64,000 bases of DNA from Cryptomeria japonica (Eukaryota > Streptophyta > Pinopsida > Cupressales > Cupressaceae). The notes below the pieces were generated by a model, which ran no database searches, had not been told where the DNA came from, and was given only the letters and a program-made list of their open reading frames with translations. Made by a program: the position numbers and the translations under genes. Position 1 is the stretch's first letter; each line of letters begins with the position of its first letter. Where the stretch lies: positions 38,572,640-38,636,639 of the forward strand of contig NC_081411.1 in assembly GCF_030272615.1 (NCBI RefSeq), written 5' to 3'. Shown one piece after another: positions 34,578 through 46,480 of the stretch.

Positions 34578-36157
34578 ATGGAAGAAGATGATGGAGTTGA
34601 TTCAGTCATTGAAAAATTTCTTGGCAATTTAGAATCAGTAGAGAGTCGTGTTATGTATGTGAAAGTTGAAATGAAATGCAATGTATATTGGTGGGATGGT
34701 TGAAAAAATGAAGAGGATTTGGTTGAAAAAGAGGACATTGAGGCGAGTGAAGATGAACATGAAGAAGATGAGATATATGATACCAAAAACTATCAAGAGA
34801 ACAAAATTGTGAGGGTAAAGGAGGAGAATTTGTTACTCACATATCAACTGATTTTAATGGAGGATTGCTTGGAAAGAGTTTTGGAGCTTGAGAACTATGT
34901 CTAGTCTATGGGAAAAGAATTAAAGGAAAACTTTAATGGAGAAAAAGAAATTGGTAACCCTAAAGATATATTAAAGAAGCCAATTAAAAGACATCTTGAT
35001 CTTGAGAATCTTATAACAACTCTAAAAAATAATCATTGCAATGCACAAGTCAAATTATTTTCTCTTGAGGAAGATTTGCAGAATGCTCACTTGAGAGAAA
35101 TTGAGCTTCAGGGCAAGCTAAATAATGTTGAGGAACAATTGATGGATAAGAAGAATGTATCAAAAAAATTATTAGCTAAGTGCACAGAGGTGGAGCAGAA
35201 GTTGAAGTCATCAAAGAAGTCCTCTCAAAACATAAAGCACATGCAAGTAACTCTAGACAAAGAAGTGCTGAGCTCAAAGATTTAATTTTTGTTAATCATG
35301 ATAAGGGACATATTTGATTGGTTTCATTTGTGGAAGAGGAATCTCAAAATGGAAGAGATGGCATAGGGGGTGATTTAGGATAAAATGTTGAGTTAGATGT
35401 TGAGTTTGAGGAGAGTGAGCAAAAACATGTACACAAGGACTGACAAGGTAATGCTTCATAAGATGTTGAGAGTGGCTAGCATCAAGATACTATAAAATGA
35501 GTAGCAAGGGGCTCACACAAGATTGCAACTACAAGACAAGTCAATGATTCACCGAATGTGGAGAAGATTCATAAATTTCCTACCAATTTCTTGTCATTGT
35601 TTGAAATTGTTGTGTCTAAGGTGTTAGAGGTAACTAAAAATGTTGGCACTATGGGTGTGGTTTTAAAGTTACTATGGGGTTCATGTGAAACAATTCAAGT
35701 CTTGTCTCAACCTCAATCTACTTTTTAACTCAAAAGTTGTCTTTTTCTCCTCTATTGCATCACTTGATTTATCAAAAAGGAAATAAAGTACAGATTCATT
35801 GACAAAGAGTTCACTGGATAATAAAGGAGAAGAGCTTGTTGAGCCTATTAGTGAAGAAAAATAAACTCAATAAGGAGAGGGAAAACTATGAAGAGAGCAC
35901 GACCAAAGCCCAAAAATAATATGATGAAAACTGAGTTAAGGTCAAAATTAGAATCAGAATTAGATTCAGATGAAGAGATAATAGAGGAGGGGTCACTACC
36001 CACACAAAAGCAAAGAAATGCAGTAGTTCTCTTCTACCATGTCATTGGAGACTTGACAGTTGGGAAGTCAGAGCTACTAGAGTTTCCTAAGAGCAAGGAG
36101 GATCCTCTATTTTTGATGCTCAAGGCTTTGAAAGAGGAAAGAAGTGACTTGTCTTAG
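34578..36157 (+). mobile_element. Coiled-coil coding region of the small LTR element
   Basis: Starts with a Met soon after the primer site (MEEDDGVDSVIEKFL). It continues as a very acidic stretch (EDEHEEDEIYD), then heptad-like coiled coil (LFSLEEDLQNAHLREIELQG, LNNVEEQL), and later a segment containing LELDSDEEIIEEG-type acidic sequence and VVLFYHVIGDLTVGKSELLE. It matches no gag, protease, RT or integrase that I know. Broken. Confidence 0.55.
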
Positions 36158-36635
36158 ATTATTGAGGATAATATTTTGTACATTGTGGAGAGCATTAGTA
36201 TTCCAAAAATTAAGACAATTATATGATCCATGGAAAAGGGAATTGCAAAGTGATTCTATTTAGATCTGATGAAGATTGTAAAGTGTGACAAGGTTGACAA
36301 CTTGTGGTTGACTCTTACATATGGAATCATTCTTTGTGGATTAGAAATGGCTCTATTTAGAGATACACACAATGGCTTTACATGACTTGATAAGTATGGA
36401 ACAAAGGTCTAGATAAGTGTGTCAGATGACAACATGGTTATTTTTTAAAATTCTCAACTGATAGATTTTATTGAGTTCGATAGAATTTAGAGAAGATTGA
36501 TTCAAAGTTTTCTTGAATAGAGTTTAGCAAATTTAAAAATTTTAATTGGCTTGGTTGTAATGTGATGTTAAGAAATGGAAATGAAGGGTATGTCACAGTG
36601 CATAGTTATACCAGTTGAACTTTAGGGGGGGAGAT

Positions 36636-36899
36636 TGTTAGGAATGTGAAGTCTAACAGTCACCTAACCTTTTGACTCCTCCCAACTCTTCATTTCATAG
36701 CTGCATAGGATTGTATAACTGGATGTGTATAGTCCATGTATTTGATATTGATTAACATATGAGATTTTCTATGATTTCTTATAGATATAACTAGTTATGG
36801 AGAACTATGTAATTCATTATGTTGTGTGTTTTTTGTGTCTATTTTAGTTTAGCTATTTTATGTTGTTTAATATTTTTTTTTGCTTGTTTAAAATTAACA
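36636..36899 (+). repeat. 3' LTR of the coiled-coil element
   Basis: 264 bp, starting TGTTAGGAATGTGAAGTCTAA right after the polypurine tract and ending AAAATTAACA. Confidence 0.7.
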
Positions 36900-36928
36900 A
36901 CTCCTATCCCGTTCTGAAAAGTATAAGA

Positions 36929-37414
36929 TGTTGGAATAAACAATAATTTCTCCCCTGTTTGTTTGCCGCAGACCAACTTAGTCATTGTCAGAAGAGGACA
37001 ATCTTATCTATTTTCTATCTAATTCGTCCTCATCTTCATTGCCATAAGCTAATTTGTCTTTGAGTTGTATACAATCTAATTTGTTCTTATCTTCATTGTC
37101 TAGCATAGGAAACATTAGGGTATTAACGCCTTTGTTCACTGACTGTAGGGTATTAATGCCTTGACACTACATTTGTATTGTTGCATATAAATATGCCTTG
37201 ATGCAACATCATTATGTAATATTTTGGAACATAAATTTGAACATTGAAGAGAACTCTATAGAGTTCCATTTTGCATCTCTTATTATCTATAATAGAAATA
37301 TTGATTGTATGTTGTAGCATACTATTATTTACATGCTCTATCTTGTTTTATTTATATGCTTTGTTCTGTTTTATTTCAGTACTTTGTTTTACTGTGACTC
37401 CCTTGCTTCCTTCA
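36929..37414 (+). repeat. 5' LTR of the copia element
   Basis: 486 bp, TGTTGGAATAAACAATAA to CCCTTGCTTCCTTCA. TATAAATATG near 37190 is the likely promoter. Confidence 0.9.
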
Positions 37415-37417
37415 AAT

Positions 37418-37430
37418 TGGTATCAGAGAT
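37418..37430 (+). other. tRNA-Met primer site of the copia element
   Basis: TGGTATCAGAGAT just after the 5' LTR; the initiator tRNA-Met type usual for Ty1/copia. Confidence 0.85.
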
Positions 37431-37522
37431 TGGTTTAGCTGCAGACAGTGTGAGTGAGTTGAAAGACTACTATGTAAAGACCCTTTATCTTTCATTTGAA
37501 GATTATAGTTATCTGAACTAAG

Positions 37523-38420
37523 ATGGCTTCAAATAGTCTAGCCTAGTTTCAGGTTCCTACTCTGACTGAGAAACAATATGATTCTTGGTCTATCAAAATG
37601 AGAACATTACTCCAAGTTCATGATCTTTAGGGATTTGTCACCGATGGATATCCAGAACCAGTTGACTAGGTAGCAAAGTGGGCCCTATGAAATGCTGATT
37701 GAAATTTATTGAAGGAGAACAAAAAGAAAGATGACGAAGCTCTTGGTCTTATTCAGAAAGGCTTATATGACACCATATTTCCAAAGGTTTCTACTGCAAA
37801 GTATTCAAAGAAGACTCAGGACACTCTTGAAACTTATTACCAGGGTGTATCCAAGGTGAAGAATGTCAAGTTGCAGAACTTGAGAGATTTGAGAACCTGA
37901 AAATGAAGGACAATGAGACCATGGATAGCTTTATGACTCAAGTCGTGAATGTTGTTAATCAGTTAAGACAATATGACTCAAGTGATTGAGAAAGTTCTTA
38001 GATGTTTGCCAAAGAAATTTGAAGTTGTAGTTGTGCCCATAGAAGAGTTTGAAGATATCAATTGAATGCAAATTGATGAATTAACTGGCTCTCTTATTGC
38101 ACATGAGTCTAGGTTGACTAGATATGATGATAATCCATTGGAGAATGCCTTCAAAACTCAGCTATAATTTACTAGAGGTAGAGGCAGAGGTAGAGGAAGG
38201 TCTAGTAACAATGGAAGAGGAGGCAAATTTTCTAATCAAAGAGACAGTAGAATTGATTTAGAATATGAAGATAAATCTCAAAGGAATCCTTCTAACTTGA
38301 GGGGGAGTAATAATAGAAATTGGTAGCAAGGAAACCAAAGGTATGATAAATCCAAGGTATAATATTTTTATTGTAAAAAGTGTGGTCATTTTGTTAACAG
38401 GTGTTGGAAGAAGCAAGATG
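37523..38420 (+). mobile_element. gag region of the copia element
   Basis: Begins near MASNSLA and runs through a UBN2-like capsid part and a Gly/Arg-rich stretch to a CCHC zinc knuckle (CKKCGHFVNRC, 38372-38404). Fossil. Confidence 0.8.
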
Positions 38421-38504
38421 ATCTAAGCAAGCAATCTACAAACATCACAAAGGAATTTGAAGATAATAAAAAACCCATGTTTTTGACTTGTAATGTGACT
38501 CAAG

Positions 38505-39600
38505 AAAGTACAAATGATGTTTGGTTTTTGGACAGTGGAGCAAACAATCATATGACTGGAAATAAAGAGTTGTTTACCAGTCTAGACTCGAGTATTCACT
38601 CTGAGGTGAAGCTCAGTAATGATAATAAGGTGTGTTAATGGTAAAGGAGTGGTTGTTGTGTATACCAAGAATGGTGAAAGGAGAACCATTGGTGATGTGT
38701 ATTATGTGTCTAGTTTAAAATGCAATCTACTAAGCATTGGGCAGCTGATAGAGAAAAGGTATAGAGTTTCCTTTAAGAACAATGTATGTACTATCATTGA
38801 TAAGTATCCAAGTAAACAACTGATTGCAAGAGTAGAGATGACTAAGAATATGATGTTTCCTCTTACTATAAGAAATGAATTATCTAACTCTTTGAATATT
38901 TTAACATTAAGAGTTTAGATGAATCTTGGTTAAGGCATTTGAGGTATGGCCATTTACATTTTGGTGGTCTAGATTTGATGTAGAAGAAGCAAATGGTGAA
39001 AGGGTTGCTTAGTATTGAGCAAACAACAAGCTCTTGTGAAAGTTGCATACTAGCAAAGCATCATAGAGAGAACTTTGCTTATGGAGTTTCATACAGAGAA
39101 AAAGCTCCATTGGAGATTGTGCACACTAATTTGTGTGGACCAATGCAAACACCGTCATTGGCTGGTAATATTTTTCTTTTTAACTTTTATAGATGATTAT
39201 AGCTGAAAGACTTGGTTTTGTCTTCTAAAGCAAAAATCTGAAACCTTTGATATATTCAAAAAGTTTAAAGCCATGGTTGAAAAGGAGAGTGACAAATCTA
39301 TCAAAGTTTTAAGATCTGATAGAGGAGGTGAGTATATGCTAAATGATTTCCTAGAGTTTTGATAGGGACATGGGATCAAGAGACAATTTACTACTCGTTT
39401 TACTCCACAACAAAATGGAGTTGCCGAAAGGAAGAACCGAACCATTATGAACATGGCTCAGAGTATGCTGAAAGAGAAGTATTTGTCAAATGAATATTGG
39501 GGAGGAACAATTATTTGTTCAGTTTATATCTTAAATAGGAGTCTAACTAAGAGTGTGTAGGACCATGTTCCTCAGGAAGCTTGGTGTGGTAGGAGTTGCA
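38505..39600 (+). mobile_element. Protease and integrase region of the copia element
   Basis: Protease active site in VWFLDSGANNHMTG (about 38520). It is followed by the LKCNLLSIGQLIEKRY block, the pre-integrase HHCC region and an integrase core with PLEIVHTNLCGPM and FTPQQNGVAERKNRTI-type sequence. Fossil. Confidence 0.82.
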
Positions 39601-40149
39601 GCGTATCTCATTTGAGAATTATTGGGTGTGTGGCTTATGCACATGTACCTAAAGAGATGAGAAGGAAGCTAGATGACAAAAGTGAGAAGTGTATTTTTAT
39701 GGCATATAGACTCTACAATCCCATCACCAAGAAGTATATTATCAATAGAGATGTTGTGTTTATGGAAAAAGAGGCTTGGGATGGAAGCATAGATAAATTT
39801 GTTGCTGATTGAGCTATATTATCCCATAGAGATGATGATGAAAATGAGCAGGGCATAGAGGATGGACAAATGATCCCACAGACACATACACCTCCAACAA
39901 GTACTCCAGGAAGACAATCTCTAGGAGTTAGTTCATCACAACTTAGAATTCCTAGAACTCAAGAGCATGGTGAACCATCAGGTTATGGTGGACAACAAAC
40001 AACATAATCAGAGGTTAGTAATGAATCAAATCCCACATTAGCTACATTAAGGAATAGAATTAAAGGTTGGAAGACTAGAAGTTTAAGTGAATTGTATGAG
40101 CCAAATAATGAAATAGATCAAGTTTCAAATTTTGCATTGATTGCATATG

Positions 40150-41010
40150 ATCTTGTAAATTTTGAAGAAGTTGTTAAAGAAGAGGTTTGGGTAAAAGCTA
40201 TGAATGAAGAGATTGATGCCATAGAGAGGAATGACACTTGGAATCTTGTAGATTTGCCTAAAGATAAAAATAGTATATGTGTTAAATGGATTTATAAGAC
40301 TAAGTTAAATGTTGAAGGTAAGGTTGAGAAGCATAAAGAAAGACTTGTAGCTTAGTGGCTTAGTCAGCATCCCGACATTGATTATAATGAAACTTTTGCA
40401 CCTGGCTAGACTTCATGCAGTGAGAATGGTGCTGGCTATTGCAACACAAAATAAATGGAAAATGTATTAGGTGGAAGTCAGATCTGCATTTTTAAATGGA
40501 TATTTGGAAGAAGAGGTTTATGTGAAACAGCCTCTAGGATACAAAATTGAAGGACATGAAGATAAGGTCTACAAGTTAAATAAGGCATTATACGGACTGA
40601 AACAAGCTCTGAGAGTATGGTATACTAGGATTGATGAATACTTGATTAGAAAGGGATTCAATAGGAGTCCAAGTGAGCTGAATTTGTATACAAAGGTAAA
40701 TCAAAAAGGAAAAATTATGATAGTATCCTTGTATGTTGATGATTTGATTTTTGTCGGAGATCTCTCTATAGATATGACTGATCTAGGACTAATGAAGTAT
40801 TTTCTCGGTATTGAAATTTCTCAATCTGAAGATGGTATTTTTATTTATCAATCTAAGTATGCAAAAAATCTTTTGAAAAGATTTAAAATGGTGAACTGCA
40901 AACCAGCTGCAACACCAATGGCAACTGGTACAAAGCTCAATAAGAAAGATCAAGGGTCAAGTGTTCATCCGACCTTATATAAGAGATTGGTTGGAAGTCT
41001 TATGAATTTG
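40150..41010 (+). mobile_element. Reverse transcriptase region of the copia element
   Basis: RT beginning WVKAMNEEIDAIERNDTW, with VKWIYKTK, SAFLNGYLEEEVYVKQPLGY, ALYGLKQALRVWY and the catalytic SLYVDDLIFVG (about 40730). Typical Ty1/copia. Fossil. Confidence 0.88.
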
Positions 41011-41635
41011 ACGACATGAAGGCCTGATATCATGCTTGGTGTAAGTTTGATTTCCAGATTCATGGAGTCCCCAATTAGCACCCATTGGCAAGCTGGAAAA
41101 AGGATCTTACGATATATTGCAGGAACGATATATTTTTCGTATTTTGTACACCTCAGTTTCAGATTTTAAGCTGACTGGATATTCTGACAGTGACTTTACA
41201 AGTAGTACTGATGACAGGAAAAGCACATCTGGTGTTCAGTCTTGGGTCGGGAGCAATAGCATGGGCATAAAAAAAGAAGCCAATCATCACTTTATCATCT
41301 GCTGAAGCAGAATATGTTGCAGTGACAGCAACAGCTTGTCAAAGTGTGTGGATGAGAAGAATTTTGTTTGAATTGCTACACGAACAGGATGAACCAACTC
41401 AAATTTATTATGATAACAAATCTGCTATTGCGTTGGCAAAGAATCATGTATTTCATAAGAAAAATAAGCATATTGATACCAGGTTTCATTTCATTCGAGA
41501 ACTGGCAAATGGAAATGAAATTTCTGTGGAGTTTTGCAAGTTTGAAAATCAATTTGCAGATATATTTACAAAACCCTTGGCAAAGGAGCTGTTTGAATTT
41601 CATAGAGAAAATATAGGGGTTTGTATGATATAACA
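41011..41635 (+). mobile_element. RNase H region of the copia element
   Basis: RNase H with GYSDSDFTSSTDDRKSTSG, then YYDNKSAIALAKNHVFHKK and KHIDTRFHFIRE, ending near FADIFTKPLA. Fossil. Confidence 0.88.
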
Positions 41636-41672
41636 GTATATTGAAGCACCTATGATTGAAATTATGGGGGAG

Positions 41673-42176
41673 TGCTGGAATAAACAATAATTTCTCCCCT
41701 GTTTGTTTGCTGCAGACCGACTTAGTCACTGTCAGAAGAGGACAATCTAATCTATTTGCTATCTGATGCGTCCTCATCTTCATTGCCACAATCTGATTTG
41801 TCTGTGAGCTGTATACAATCTGATTTGTTCTAATCTTCATTGTCTGGCGTAGGAAACATTGTATGCTCTGTTTTGTCTCAAATCTCCACCGCCTCTGTTC
41901 ACCAAGTGCAAGGTATTAACTGCCTTCACACTACATTTGTATTGTTGCATATAAATATGTCTTGATGCAACATCGTTATGTAATCTTTTGGAACAAAGAT
42001 TTGAAAATTGAAGAGAACTCTGTAGAGTTCCATTTTGCATCTCTTATTATCTATAATAGAAATTATGATTGTATGCTGTAGCATACTATTATTTACGTGC
42101 TCTGTCTTGTTTTCTTTATATGCTCTGTTCTGTTTTATTTCAGTACTTTGTTTTACTGACTCCCTTGCTTCCTTCA
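41673..42176 (+). repeat. 3' LTR of the copia element
   Basis: 504 bp, partner of 36929-37414, following the polypurine tract ATTATGGGGGAG. Confidence 0.9.
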
Positions 42177-43427
42177 TAGGAAGCCACTTTCACAATCTGC
42201 AATTAATAAACCCTAGGATTCTAGATGAAATCAAGCTCAATCTAAACTCCACGTCTCTCTGCCAAAACAATATTTAAACATATTTCCTCATAATCTTCCT
42301 CTTCATAAAAAGAAAACGTCGGAAGAAACTGAACTTTTTGAAAAATGTCAAAACCTAGATACCCTGCTCCACTGTTATATAGGGTGTGCTCTAGAAACTT
42401 TGTTTTGAATGTCATTGTATAATGAAAACCGCAAATTATGAGATACTTTCTCTTTATTCGTGGGTCAATTTTCTTGCGCCAATGCCTATAATTCTTGAGA
42501 TAGTCATCATCAAATCTGCTGTGATGATATGTGTTCAATCAGCGGATTCTGAATCTTCTATCTTCCAGTGACCTATCTCTAGAATGTTTCCGTCTTATCG
42601 CTTTGGTCCTCCCACAAATTTTTCAGCTGGGATGGTTGGATTTTGATGTGTTAAACTGATCTAGATTGTCATTAAATGTGTGCAAATCTGCCATTTTTAA
42701 TAAAATTCTATATTTGAACATGTTTATGATCAGCTAAAGTGAAAATTTATTCACCTTAGTATGGTTGATATCTGAAATACCCTATCATTCCTTTGTGATA
42801 ACATGGAATGTGACTCATTTTCTTGAAACATTAGTCCGAAAAGTAAACCTCTGTAATGCATGTAAAGAAATATTCACGCACCAGATATGGTTTTTGGGGA
42901 GGATTGAAAAAGGGTGGAACAACATTTTTGTGAGCTTCAAATGATGTTACTAATGATTCTTCACAAAATACAAATGATTTTTTTCAAATTCACAAAACTT
43001 TTTGGAAGGGATCCGGTTCGTCTTGCTCAAGCTAATGATCAAAAGGGCGAGTAGAAATAAAAACAATATGGACGTCTAGACTTGGACAGAAAGGTCGTCG
43101 ATCATCTCTCTATAAACAGGCAACCACACCAGTCAGTGATATCTTATCAGTTTCTCCACACCCACAAGAATTCTCCTATCTTTCTCTTCACAACCATTTT
43201 GATCAAATAATCTAAAAATTTAATTCACTGTCTCCTACACACAATCCCTGGTTCTCTCTCTTGATCTTCCCTTTTACTTTGTCAATCAATGTCATAAGAT
43301 CCTTAGTCCACTAGGGGCTTGTTGTATCTTGCCTCCTTGACATGGTGAGAGTCTTTCGATCTTGTTTTCGTGTACTTTACCGGTAATATTGGCATACGCT
43401 TATACTTCCACTAAAGTGGAGGAAAAA
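42177..43427. other. Unassigned island with a candidate minus-strand frame
   Basis: 1.25 kb between the copia element and the Ty3-like LTR. A 98-codon minus-strand frame at 42242-42538 (aromatic- and basic-rich, includes YLKNYRHWRKKIDPRIKRKY) matches nothing I recognise and has no clear start context. A promoter-like stretch lies at 43071-43130. The last 150 bases resemble the sequence before the LTR at 59585, including a polypurine tract. Confidence 0.35.
43071..43130 (+). promoter_or_regulatory. Promoter-like stretch without a gene
   Basis: GACGTC (43071-43076, an ACGT-core element) lies about 35 bases before CTCTATAAACAGG (TATA box at 43110-43117), followed by a pyrimidine-rich leader. 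No coding region starts downstream before the LTR at 43428. Confidence 0.3.
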
Positions 43428-44548
43428 TGTAGCGTCGTAAAATTATAACCTTGCAATTTTCAACCATATTTGGGTCTTCACATTGGCGAATTGAATCCCC
43501 AAGCCTAATCAGAGACCTGAGACATGCTCAATCCCTGAAAACTGAACTTTCTCACATCCTACACTATCTAAACTCTTCTTTTTGTCCTGGATATTGGCAA
43601 GACAGGGGCGTGACACCCATGTCCTCCTAGAACAGGAGCATGGTGTGCCTGTCCTTGCCCTATTTTGGGCTCCAACCATTCAAACTTTGCATTGGGCTTT
43701 GCATTTTGGAAGCGGGAAAATTTTCCCTATGTCGGCCTATGACGAAAAAATCAGTCAATTAACCCTCATTGACAGGTATATAAGATGCATTCTTCTCTCC
43801 TATTTTCATAAGTGAATAGTCAATAAGCAGATAAGTTCAATAAGCATACATATCGTGGAAATTGTGATCCTAAGAGAAATCAAGCATTCTTTTCAAGCAT
43901 TGAGCATTCTCAAGTCTCCTTTCAAGGCTAGGTATTGCATTCAAGTCCAGGATTCAACCATTGAAGAGTACATCTCTTTCATCATTCAATTCTACACAAA
44001 CAACTCTTTCAACATTTCAATTATACCCTCTCTAGAGGTTAATTTCTTTTCAGTCATTTACTTTCATTACTTGCAAGTACTTTTCATCATTTGGTTAATT
44101 CCAAAACTAGGCTTTGACCTGAAGGCAAACCCCCAATCCCAACCCCTTTTCCTCTCTTTCCTATGTGTAGGTTGCAAGTGCGTAGCTACATTTGCATATT
44201 TGGATTTCATTTTCAGAGGCAGAAAAATGCTTTTTGATGCATGGATTTTTTGGAGGACCATGTGCACTTTCAACATGGTCCCCACAACTTTCACTCAAAT
44301 TTGCAGGGGAGATTCATCTCAACATTTTGCTGTCGATTCCATGTGCACAACTTCATCCCGCATTCCTATCTCAAGTTATAGTCATTTCTTTGTCTCTTTT
44401 AGACTTAGTCTTAAATCGCATAATTCAACGTTTTACATTCTAAAAGAGGGGTTACATTTACTTTCCACATCCATTGTCAATTCACTTAGCATTCAATCTC
44501 TTCCTATTGAGATTGGATCTAGTGAATTGTCCCCCCTCTTTTAATGTA
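43428..44548 (+). repeat. Left LTR of the Ty3-like G-patch element
   Basis: Starts TGTAGCGTCGTAAAATTA. TATA box at 43776-43784 and end near TTTTAATGTA. Homologous to 59585-60686 throughout, although strongly diverged. Confidence 0.6.
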
Positions 44549-45960
44549 ATGTGTATGAAAAGGTTAAGGAGAATCTTTTGTGAAAATTTCACTCCTTTTC
44601 TTGAGGAGAGAAAATCTTTCCTCTTTATTTCTTCATCACCTTGTTTCACAAACATTACACTTTTCATTAATAGCACTTGGACATATTGCATTCTTCAAAT
44701 TTCCAAGTTGATTCCTTTTCATAAATTAGATCTCAAAGCTTTCATTTATCATGTATGTTGTGCTCTAGTAATGTTTTTGGGCAAATGGATTTCATATATA
44801 GATCGCCTCCAATCTTTTGTAGATCCTAATCCTAGAGTTGACAATGAGAAGCCTAATACTTTTACCTCTCCTGGGGTATCTAATGTGAATGTAGAAAAAG
44901 CTAATACTCCTGTCAATGATCTCTCTAATGGAGAGAAATCATTGAAGAGAAACATGGCCCCATCTTCTTCTCATAAACATACCCTTGCAAAAGGGTGGCA
45001 AGATAAAAGTATTGGTGTTTCCATCTCTCTAGATCCTCCTTATTCTCCTAGAATCTATCTTAAACATCAAAACATTTGTAGAGAAGATGATTTCGTGCAT
45101 TTTATTCATGATCTCTCTCCCCATATAAGATTAAGTAAATATGAGGCCTTAGATCATAAGGATCTTTCTTCCCAATCTACCAAAGAGGATGTGCGTGATG
45201 AAGGAAAGGGAATTCCTCCTCTACAATATATTCCTTTTTCATCTACTCATCCTTCCATTCCTTCTAAAAATACTTACACTAAAAACATAAAAGAAATGCA
45301 TTATAATGTTCCCCCTCATTCTCAATTAAAATATTTTTATAGGAGTGGCTTTAACATAATATCAAAACAAGGTTTTAGAGGACAAGGATTTGGAAAATTT
45401 GAACAAGGAATTCAAATCCCTATAAACCCTCCTACAAAAATCACCACAAAAGGCCTAGGACATGATGATAAATCTCCTATGGATAATCTCCTTAGGATTC
45501 AAGACTTTAAAGATCATCTTACAAGACAAAGAATGCATCAAGAGGCTAAAAGAGATTCTTCTTCAAAGACTCCTTTTTATTCATTTCATCAAATTCATGA
45601 TCACCATGCCGATGATTATCCCAATTTTTAGAATTCAATAAAAGAACTTATCAATAGTGGTTCTTCTAATAATAACTCTTTTCTTCAATCTAAAAATAAT
45701 AAGCCTATACTCATTAATGATCAAGAAAGATTAGAAACTACAATCTTTTGGAAATTGAAGTATGACAACAATGTTGTTTTTCCTTTTGCGAAGTTTAGCA
45801 ATAAACATATACAGAAGGAAATAAATATTGTCTTTTTCATCATGGTTGTTCTCATTTTCTTGGAAAGTGTAAAGCATTTAAGGAATTTGTTAAAGAATAA
45901 TACGATTGTGCTCATATATGTCGTTCAATAGATCTTGCTCTCTTTCTAGGTGAAAAGGTA
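44549..45960 (+). mobile_element. Gag-like region with G-patch motif
   Basis: Encodes a long hydrophilic region with a G-patch at about 45347-45466 (KQGFRGQGFGKFEQGI ... KGLGHD, with the conserved Gly spacing). A His/Cys-rich knuckle-like patch follows near 45.83 kb. G-patch motifs are known beside the protease of some retroelements, but no protease, RT or integrase follows here. Fossil. Confidence 0.6.
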
Positions 45961-46475
45961 GTGTCTTAGCACTCCTTTCACCCTCGTGTTGCTCCTCATC
46001 CTATGATATAAGTAGTTAAATTAATTGGGGGCTCTTGGTCATCAGAGGCGGTAATTTTTCAACTTCAAACATCTTGGGATAGCAATATATTCTCTTTTTT
46101 TATTACTATCCAATCTCTTATCTTTTCACCATTTCCTTTTATCAAATTCATTGTTCATAAAGTGATGTCCTTTCTTGCATGGAGTTATCCTTCATGTGAG
46201 AACAAGTTTTTTCCTTGGTTAGGACCTATTACTTACTTGAAATGGTACATCTTTTATGACTGATTTATCCTTAGAGAGGTTTTGGTGATCTCTCTTCCAT
46301 CTTACTCTTTCTCTTTGAAGATATTACCTCTTCTTTTGTGTTACATTATCCATAACATGGTGTCCTTTCTTGCATAGGGTTATCCTTCATGCGAGAACAT
46401 GGTTGTTCCTTGGTTACGATCTATTCCTTGTTTAAAATAATACGTCTTTTATGAATAACCTTTCTTTAGAAGATG
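45961..46475 (+). repeat. Diverged ~200-bp repeats of the G-patch element (left part)
   Basis: Units around TGTCCTTTCTTGCATGGAGTT ... CCTTGGTTAGGACCTATT at about 46165 recur near 46360 (about 195 bases on). Fainter copies continue after the Athila-like insertion. Confidence 0.6.
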
Positions 46476-46480
46476 TGTAG

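Larger units (their letters stand above)
34339..36899 (+). mobile_element. Small LTR retroelement carrying a coiled-coil coding region
   Basis: LTR-like repeats (34339-34544 and 36636-36899; consensus start TGTTAGGAATGTGAAGTCTAA, end AAAATTAACA) flank 2.1 kb. A tRNA-Met primer site (TGGTATCAGAGC, 34547-34558) follows the left LTR and a polypurine tract (TTTAGGGGGGGAGA, from 36621) precedes the right one. The flanks ATTTC and ACTCC may be a decayed 5-bp duplication. The inside holds no recognisable gag, RT or integrase. It encodes acidic and Lys/Glu-rich coiled-coil sequence (about 34578-36157). It therefore looks non-autonomous. Old, with several inactivating changes. Confidence 0.7.
36929..42176 (+). 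mobile_element. Ty1/copia LTR retrotransposon (5.2 kb)
   Basis: A complete-layout but badly broken fossil: 5' LTR 36929-37414, tRNA-Met primer site from 37418, gag, protease, integrase, RT, RNase H, polypurine tract (ATTATGGGGGAG, 41661-41672) and 3' LTR 41673-42176. The flanks TAAGA and TAGGA are a 5-bp duplication with one difference. By eye the LTRs differ by about 8-9%, mostly transitions, so it is clearly older than the Athila-like copies. Well over ten inactivating changes. Confidence 0.9.

Noticed and set aside
43855-44544. 229-codon plus-strand frame
   Set aside because: Lies inside the left LTR of the Ty3-like element; LTR homology at 59585-60686 does not keep the frame.
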